From Climacium dendroides (lineage: Eukaryota > Streptophyta > Bryopsida > Hypnales > Climaciaceae), in NCBI GenBank assembly GCA_950106755.1, contig OX467087.1, forward strand, positions 15,380,047 through 15,444,046: DNA of 64,000 bases, given 5' to 3'. The translations under genes were made by a program, and so were the position numbers. Shown in pieces: positions 56,162-64,000 of the stretch. Numbering within the stretch: the stretch's first letter is position 1; each line of letters opens with the position of its first letter. The notes under the pieces are model-generated. The model saw only the letters and a list, made by a program, of their open reading frames with translations, made no database searches and had not been told where the DNA came from.

Positions 56162-59100
56162 ATGGCTACTGTGAAATGGAGGAGGTTTAGCGATGTGGTG
56201 GCGAATTGCCATGGACGACAAGGAATCAGTGCCGTAAGCGCGCGCGGTCGTCTTCCTCCTCCACCGCCGACCACCTCCGTGGTGCCGTCCATCCCCAACC
56301 ACGTCCACAATTTCCTCGCGTCATTGCCATTTGCCACCACGTTTCGAGGTCCCGACCCCGAAGTCGGCTGGGGAAAGCAGCAAGGTGCTAATTTTCACGA
56401 AGGCAGAGGGCGACGCGGGGGAGAGCCACAAAAGGGTTTGCCGCTCGCCATTTGCGCGAGCTGCAGCACGCCATTCGCGGCCTCCGTCGCCTCGATTTAC
56501 CCGATCTCCGACTCCGTCATCACGTGTGCCAACTGCGGGGCCGTGGACACGCTCGTGATCGTTCGTCCGCCTTCGACGAGACCTGATTCCGCGTTGTCGG
56601 TGGTGGAGAATGCGCAGTTGCGTGATACCGTGCTGCGCGTTTCGCGATGGCAATCGAGCAGGCAGGTTCCTTGGCAAGCTGGAAATTCACCGCCAAATTC
56701 TTCACCTCCGGTGGCGGTGCAATCGCCTCCTGGTCCTCCTTACTCTCCGAATACGAATCTCGTCCGAGCTCATCCTGGCGGTGGAGGGGGCTCCGGAGGT
56801 GGCGGGGGATATGGTTCTCGCGGCGACTCGTGGGGCGGTGCTTCGCTCGGGAAGGAGCTGCCCACTCCTCGCGAAATCTCGCAAGCTCTGGATAAGTTTG
56901 TTGTGGGCCAGGAACGGGCCAAAAAGGCATGTCTTCTCTTCTCCTCTTCTTTCTCTTCTCTTCTCTTCACTTCCTGTTTTGTCGTTCCCTTTACTGGATC
57001 ATCTCCAGTGATCTCACAGAGCAAACGTCTTGTTGTCCAAATATGCGGATTCTTATTGTGGATATGTGCTTTTTCCTCACCGTGTGTCTACAATTGCTTA
57101 AATCACGCAGTCGTCTTACACTATTACGTAGCTTACGGTCTGTCTGTTGTCAACCAATAATAAAAGATTTGGAAACATCCACTATGTGATATGAGAGTAT
57201 AAGCCATCGTACATCAAACAACCTCTTGGCTACTCATTTGCTTCAAAACCATGTCACTGCGTTAGTGTTGGAATTTAGAGCGACAAATCTTACACAATTT
57301 TGTGTAACATGAAGTGCAATTTCTACCGAAACAAGTGTCGTGGTTTGACCTGTAGTCTCTTAGGTGTTAAATCCATATGCAGCGGCATGTTGAAGGCTGT
57401 AGCTAGGGTTAATCAGCTAGTGGTCCGATTTTGCTTATTTGCAGATATTGTCGGTGGCAGTCTACAACCACTACAAGCGCATCTATATTGAGTCCCTGCA
57501 AAAGGGCAATGTAAAGTCTACTGATGAAGGGTATGCTCATTCGATCCGATTCACTCATATTTTTTATTAGACAGCATGTTATGATGCCAAATGGGTTATG
57601 TTCGCGATTGCAACTTTTGGTTCCGGTTGGAAACGATTCCGCACTTCTGAGAGTAGTATTTAAAATATCGAAAGATTTCTTGCTTCATCGTTTCTATATC
57701 TCAAAACCAAATGCTCTTAGAGCGTTTATGTCGTATTGTACTTTTTGTCTCGACATTCAAGGAAGAATTGCACTGTATGAGCAAGTCCAGAAATTGAAAT
57801 AAACCTGAAGTCTGGATGCACAGGTTTTCTGGCCTCAGCTTCGGTTTTTCTGAAGTTGAAAGTGAAGAAAAGGATGGTGTAGAGTTGGAGAAGAGCAATG
57901 TCCTTCTGATGGGTCCCACTGGATCTGGTTTGTAGAAATCTCTTTGTATTGGTTTTCTGGCAAAATAAAAATTTGTGATTCTTTTGTCAATAGCATCCTC
58001 TTTCCTCTTAGTTGTGTGTTTACAGCATTGATTCGAAGAGACTCATTTGTCTCTGGTTTCTGTTTTGCAGGCAAAACCTTGCTGGCCAAAACCTTGGCTA
58101 GATTTGTAAATGTCCCGTTTGTGATTGCGGATGCTACAACACTCACCCAGGTTATTGTTCGAGTCTCTATAAATTATGTGTGATCATAATCATAGAGATC
58201 TTCTGGTTCATTTCCTGATTCTATAAGTTATTTCTTGCCGTCATCTTTTGGAACAAAGCTGCAGTCGTTTTACGTTGTATATCTGTTCGAAGAAGTAATT
58301 ATACGCAATGTGGTTGTACAGGCCGGATACGTGGGTGAGGACGTGGAATCTATCTTATACAAGTTGTTGATGGTAAGTGCCTGAAATGGCTTCTTGTGTT
58401 CGCAGCGCAACCTGAATTGGACAAACTTTTAGTTCTTATACGTTCACGTTGAGCTTGTAAGACTGATGAGTATTCTTTACTTTATTTTCAGGCAGCAGAC
58501 TTTAACGTCTCAGCCGCACAACAGGGAATTGTTTACATTGATGAAGTTGACAAAATTACAAAGAAGGTATGTTAGTTTCGTTTGAAAAGTATCCAGCTGA
58601 AATTAGTACTACGGTTAGCATCGATCATTGCCTTCAGAATTGTTGGTAATTAGTGCTAGAATACAGCGTCCAAGTCTTTCGTTACTTCTCGTTTGTAGGT
58701 GCGCATCGGTTGTTGTCTATCCTGCTGGTGTGTAATATGACTGCTTCAACTGCTTCATCTTTCAGGCGGAAAATATGAACATCAGCAGGGATGTTTCTGG
58801 TGAAGGAGTACAGCAGGCACTTTTGAAGATGCTAGAGGGAACTGTACGCTCCATTTCCTCTCTCTATATCTTCGGGTTTCAAAATGACGCTGTGGTAGCA
58901 TAGCTTACGCTTGGAGCTCAAGGTTACTTGGAGATAATCCTCCCTGCCGTGTTGAATTTTTGCTATTATTTTGTTCAGTAAATGAGTCTGCTTTGTTACA
59001 GGTTGTGAACGTGCCAGAAAAAGGAGCTCGGAAACATCCACGTGGAGATCATATTCAGGTGTCTCATGCCTAATGCATGTTGTGATTTTTTCCTCTGTTT

Positions 59101-61521
59101 TGACACCCTCCTAATCGAATCTCCCATGGATTGGGATTGGTTATGGTTATTACGTGCGTGAAGTTCTATGTGCTGAAGGAACTGCATTTTCTTTCTGCTC
59201 TTATTTTTAACTAACACACATGATTTACATGTAGTTTCTTTCTCCTGACATAGCCTTTCGTAATACTGTTTTAATTGTGAATCTTTGCGGTACAGATTGA
59301 CACCAAGGATATTTTATTCATTTGCGGAGGTGCTTTTGTAGAGCTTGAGAAAACTATTGCAGAGAGGTATGGTTTTTCTGGAGCGCAAGATATCAATTTA
59401 TCTTAATTGTTTGTATACATTTATCGTCTTCCCCTGTGGGCTATTGACCATATTGTTAAGCATCTTCTTCAGGTGTATGGAAGACAACTTAACAGTTTAG
59501 TGGGTATAAATAAGAGAGTTTTGTCTAACTTCTGCATGAAGTTCGAAATACCCTTAATAGGCTCTTGTGTAACTCTCAGGCGTCAGGACTCTTCCATTGG
59601 ATTTGGAGCATCTGTTCGTGCTAACATGAGAGGGAATAGGCTGGTTGATGCTGCCATCACTTCTTCATTGCTTGAGACGGTATAACATTCTCTGCATTTT
59701 TCTCTGTGACCTGGTGCATGCTTGTTCTTCTAGTGTTTGCTTGCTCATTCTTGTTCCTTGAGAGTCCTTACGTATTTGACCTTTCGCATAATCTATCGCT
59801 GGAAGTTCATGCCTTCTATGAGATTCGTTTTAAGTACCTTTGTGCACATTGTGGCTTCTAGATTGTAGAAGCAAAATAGTAGAAACTGAAATTCATGATA
59901 TAGTGTGGCAAGTCTGTGACTATTCAGTTGTGTCTGGTGCGCAGGTGGAGAGTAGTGACTTGATTTCTTACGGACTCATTCCAGAATTCATTGGGCGTTT
60001 CCCTGTTCTTGTCAGTCTTGCTGCCTTGAATGAAGACCAACTTGTGCAGGTACTATGCGCGTTTTGGTGCACTTTTCTAACTCATTATTCTAACTATTTA
60101 CCCCTAGGTGCTCAATTAATGCATGACTTCTCCTTTCTTCTCCTTTAAGTACATTTTGTTTGATTCCTTGAAGTTTCTTAAATAATTTATTTCAACTCTT
60201 GTACATAATTATGGAAGCGACCACTTTTGTCCATTTAGGCATTTAGGGGTTAACCTGTAACCCCGCGATAAATTTTGGTCTTTGTAGCTTTTTCATTCAG
60301 CGCTATTTTCTGCGTGTAGACGCTGTTCCCAAGAAGTGGATCCAAGAGGTCATTCGCCCTAAGTATATTCTTTGTAGTAAAAATTGCTGTTTAGAAGGAA
60401 TCGTTGCATTACAAAGGTGGAATGTTTTTCTTTCACAGGTACTCACAGAACCCCGAAATGCTCTGGGCAAGCAGTACAAAAAAATGTTCGCCATGAATAA
60501 TGTAAGCTACTTATTTTAATACCCTGGAATCAGTTCTCATGCTATTCGAGCAAGTCATTCTTTATTGCGATTTTCTAAGTGACCTTAAAATTACACCTTG
60601 ACTATGCTTTCAGGCCCAATGATTTGCAGTTTCTGAAGTGGATGTGACTGAGTTTCCCCTTTTTGACAGGTGAAGTTGCATTACACCGACGGAGCATTGC
60701 GAAGGATCGCACAAAAGGCAATGATTAAGAACACTGGAGCTCGAGGTTTGAGATCCATTATGGAGACTCTTTTAACAGATGCTATGTACCAGGTACGACC
60801 TCTAAATCTTCTCGTGGTGTTGAACGTAAATTGGGAGATATTATCTGCGTTACTTTAAGCATTTAAACGTATGTAGGATTGTGATTTGGGAGACGAATAG
60901 AGGTACGGAGAGATCTTTGAGTACAGGAACCGAATCTGTTCAGATACACGTATTTTATCACTGTGTATGAAGATCTTATATAAATTCATATATGGGAGAT
61001 TGTAGACCACGAGAAGTAACAGTTTGCAACCGCTTTTCATTCAAAGTTGAGTGACCGTAAGCATTTTGCCAAGTCAGACTAATTGAAGAATTGAACTATG
61101 TAGCTTCAACAATTTGCTCTTGGGACTCATGAGAGGACTTTGACCCATTACAGGTTCCGGACTCAGTTGTGGAGACGGATGAGAAGGTAGATGCAGTTAT
61201 TCTAGATGAAGAAGCAGTTGGTGCACCTGATGGCAATGGAAGCGGTGCTAAAATTCTTCGTGGCGAAGGTGCTTTAGAAATGTATTTAGAGAACCAGAAG
61301 AGTTCCAGCAAGGTAATTAAACACGACTGTCCTAATATTGTGGCAAAACATCGCCATATCAGATTATTACCTCTTCGTATCAGATTTGATGAAACTGTGT
61401 ATTTTCTAAGATTGAACTATTCCTGTACTCATTTTCCTTGTGCATGCTGCAGATTGCGACTCCACAAGAGGAGGATGTCGAAACAGACCCAGAATTGCCT
61501 GCAAGGGCGGCGAACTTGTAA
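56162..61521 (+). CDS. CLPX: ATP-dependent Clp protease ATP-binding subunit ClpX, mitochondrial type
   Basis: Fifteen exons: 56162-56926, 57445-57530, 57824-57927, 58071-58150, 58322-58372, 58492-58566, 58766-58843, 59002-59058, 59296-59366, 59580-59679, 59945-60049, 60439-60501, 60670-60792, 61154-61312 and 61453-61521, giving 661 residues in one consistent frame. ClpX is the AAA+ unfoldase that feeds substrates to ClpP in the mitochondrial matrix. Visible features are an Arg-rich N-terminus suited to mitochondrial targeting, a CxxC...CxxC zinc-binding pair (98/101, 122/125), Walker A GPTGSGKT (314-321), the GYVG pore loop (347-350), Walker B IDEVD (378-382), the IGF loop for ClpP docking (462-464) and sensor-2 GAR (arginine 570). 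Intron 1 appears to use a GC donor, and Walker A is split by intron 3. Confidence 0.95.
56927..57444 (+). other. ClpX intron 1 with GC-AG borders
   Basis: The donor reads AAG then GCATGT, and the acceptor is TTTGCAG. Only this join gives ERAKK followed by [14 protein letters not shown], the conserved family sequence. The nearest GT (two bases further) breaks the frame. The flanking AAG and the +5/+6 bases fit the stricter consensus known for plant GC donors. Confidence 0.75.
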
Positions 61522-61851
61522 TCTAGTGGTTTCATTTGTACAGCTTAAATTTATCATCTTACCATCTTTGAGATCTGCTTTTAAATTGTAGGTGTTCGAG
61601 CACGTTTTGGACCCGAAAAATGTCCGGATCCTGCCTAGGTGTAGTAGATATTGGGAACTATTGTGCACTTCCATTGAGCTCCATGTGTAGGTGGCCTCTT
61701 GTAAAGATTCTGTGCTGCTCAAGGTGATTACCTGATAATGACGACATTAACATGGATTTGACTTGCAGTTCCTTTGGTTTGCAATTGGGATTTTTTGTTC
61801 CATAATATGCCATTTATTGTGGTGTTTTGAAGGGTTACAATGTGAACCAAA

Positions 61852-62120
61852 AGAAGCACCCAAAAGCATCCTTGTTCCCATTCTTGTACCTTAGATTACC
61901 ACTAAATGTGTCCCTAGACTTTTGTTAATGTGTCCTTCAAATGTTTGACTTTGATTTGTTGATGCACTTGAAGGACACATAAAGTAGAAACACCCAAAAT
62001 TGCACTTTTTCTTATTCTTTGTTCTTAGACTCATTCAATTATGTCCTTAGACTTTGGTGAATGTGTTCTCTACATGCTTAACATTGATTGGCCAACACAT
62101 TCAAAGGATACATATTTGAT
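61852..62120. repeat. Tandem duplication of about 133 bp
   Basis: Two diverged copies contain CACCCAAAA, then TAGACTTT(T/G)G, AATGTGT and a CATTCAAAGGA/ACTTGAAGGA block followed by ACACAT. They lie about 330 bp after the ClpX stop codon. Confidence 0.6.
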
Positions 62121-62181
62121 TGTGATTTGGTGACAGCTGATTTTTGCACGGTTCAGTTTTGGGGGCACCTATGGAATGTTT

Positions 62182-62576
62182 TAGTGGTTTAAGTAGCCAA
62201 CACTTTGAAAAATCATAGAAATTACATAAAATGTTCAAAAAATCTTTTTTTTTTTTAATATTCACTATTTTCACTTGCATATATTACAAAAATATTATTT
62301 TTAGAAAAATATGCCTACAACTATGTTGAATTGCTTAAAGTAACGTTTTTGGGTGTTTCTACCTTACTTAACTTTGATTTGTTATGTGACAATTTCAGTG
62401 GTCTAGGGAGCCAGCACTTTGAAAAATCATAGAAAATACGTACCACATCTAAAAAATCTGATTTTTTTTAATATTCATGATTTTCACTTGCTAATACAAC
62501 AAAAATATTATTTTTAGGAAAAGGTGCCTCCAACTATGTTGAATTGTTTATATTGACAATTCTGGATGTTTTCATT
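62182..62576. repeat. Direct duplication of about 180 bp, offset 214-216 bp
   Basis: Copies at 62182-62360 and 62398-62576 share CACTTTGAAAAATCATAGAA, TTTTCACTTGC, CAAAAATATTATTTTTAG and CAACTATGTTGAATTG. They are non-coding. The first copy ends TTTGGGTGTTTCTACCTTA, resembling an AGGTAG-type element terminus. Confidence 0.75.
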
Positions 62577-64000
62577 GTACGTAGTTGTGGTGGGTGTCAA
62601 CTTTGCATGTAAGGTACGAGAGTAGATACTACCCATAGAAAAGCAAATTGGTTTACAAGTTCTTCTTTGCTAATATTATAATGGATGTAAATAGCTCAAC
62701 CACACTAATGGAGATTGTTTTTTGTGCTATCCAAAAATAATGAAAGTTTATTGTAACAACCTATATTTTTATGTCAACTATAACGTTCAAGGTAACATCA
62801 AGATGTTTTGTTGGACATCAATTATGGAAGATTTTTTGCAACAAAATTTTATGAGAAGGAAAAAAGGGAGCCACATCTGTTACAATTTGATTTAGAACTT
62901 TGAACTTAATTGATTAGATATGATTCTCTGAAGCCCAAAGTAGTAGGGGATTGGGTGCTATTGAAGTTTATAGGTATTGCCATTAAAGTCAAGATTTGTT
63001 TATCAATGTTGCAAATGCATTCCAAAACTAAAGGTTTGCAAACCTTAACTCTTAACTCTCAAATGTCCAAGGTACCAATTGTGGTGTCGACAAGACTTTG
63101 AAATTAAATAAAACCTCACCAAGTTTCTATTTTTAGAAGTTTTTATTTTAAAATATTCTTTTTCAAGTCCACTTTTTGCATCAAAATTCAATTTTGAAAA
63201 TGATTGAATATGATTTTTTTTAAGATTTATTGCAAGGGAGTCCATTGAAATCTTGACTTTCCTTAGTGATGAGCGCTCTTGGAAATGAGTCTCAAATACA
63301 CTAGATCTTGGAGAAAAAATCACATTATAAATTCTTTAAAAAAAAATTGAAGACTAGATTTTGAGAAGCCATAAATTGATTAGGGTCAATTATGCACATT
63401 AGGCCTTTTATCCTTGTATTTGGGGGGGGGGGGGCAACTTTTAGATTGGACATGTAAAAAGACGATTGAAAGACTTCAAATCATTTTTGTAATTTTAACC
63501 CATAAACAACATGGACGTCTTCTAACTGATGAATGACAAAATTTCTTCATGTAGGATAAAAGTACAACTATTCATCCTCCAAATTTTGTGTGAAAAGGAA
63601 AGGTCTTCTACAATATTTTGTCTTCCAATGAGTGCTTTTTCATTTTCTTAAGCCAACAATTCACACTATACCCAAACAAATGATTTCCACTGTGATCGGC
63701 TCATCTTTTAAGGATTAACACCCTCATGATCAAATATTATAATCTTTCAATCTATAAGTGATATTGTTATGTGTTTTTTTCCTATGTGATCTCTAGTATG
63801 TCTAATTTGAATTTGTACATTTATAATTTTTTTTAAATTGATATAGCTTATCGTAATGTTGGCTTTTTGTTCAACTTCAAGTAATTTCTTATAAGCTCAA
63901 AAAAGGCCTTGGGTACGTAGGGATTAAAAGATAGATTGGTGATTGTGGAAATCATCCCCTAGAAACTATTGTATAAAAATTCCTTTCTTCACACCAGAAT
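62577..64000. other. AT-rich intergenic DNA to the window end
   Basis: It includes a run of 13 G at 63422-63434. A segment at 63524-63650 is also present in diverged form at 53816-53960 (GATGACAAA.AATT.TTC.ATGTA and CTTCCAATGA.TGCT blocks), so it is a dispersed repeat. No gene was recognised. Confidence 0.5.

Noticed and set aside
56321..56930. Minus-strand open frames within ClpX exon 1
   Set aside because: Antisense shadows. The sense strand encodes the zinc-binding pair and joins the AAA+ exons in phase.

Overview
This is nuclear DNA from a land plant. The spliceosomal introns, a BURP protein, REM-like B3 genes, a two-LIM plant protein and a mitochondrial-type ClpX all point that way. The mix of compact gene islands with very AT-rich, MITE-packed intergenic DNA and a long first exon in COG4 suggests a bryophyte, perhaps a moss, but nothing here fixes the species. 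No rRNA, convincing tRNA, CRISPR array, organellar block or retrotransposon coding region was found.

Layout. 1-4.7 kb: AT-rich DNA with nested inverted-repeat elements. 5.8-8.0 kb: a two-exon BURP gene (+). 8.5-12.0 kb: a minus-strand gene with a MIP1-type leucine zipper; its 3' half could not be resolved and no DUF547 domain was found. 14.2-38.6 kb: about 24 kb with no credible gene, filled with small non-autonomous DNA elements. Several AGGTAG-type families have TA target duplications, one family starts TTAACCCCTAAAG, and there are a Stowaway-like element, long hairpins and minisatellites. 38.8-44.4 kb: a tandem duplication carrying two minus-strand double-B3 genes. 44.7-46.7 kb: 69-bp and 76-bp tandem arrays. 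48.7-51.9 kb: COG4 (+, 3 exons). 52.6-55.0 kb: a two-LIM protein gene (-, 4 exons), convergent with COG4. 56.2-61.5 kb: mitochondrial ClpX (+, 15 exons), divergent from the LIM gene. 61.8-64.0 kb: more AT-rich repeats.

The genes are independent eukaryotic units: wall/apoplast (BURP), Golgi tethering (COG4), actin cytoskeleton or nucleus (LIM), mitochondrial proteolysis (ClpX), and presumed transcription factors (B3 pair). No operon or multi-gene system is evident. The least ordinary signals are the element-in-element insertions with readable empty sites, the minisatellite grown inside a MITE, the B3 duplication in which one copy has lost its ancestral splice frame, and a probable GC-AG intron in ClpX.

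Gene models were built by eye from reading frame, family similarity and GT/AG phase agreement. They have not been checked against transcripts.
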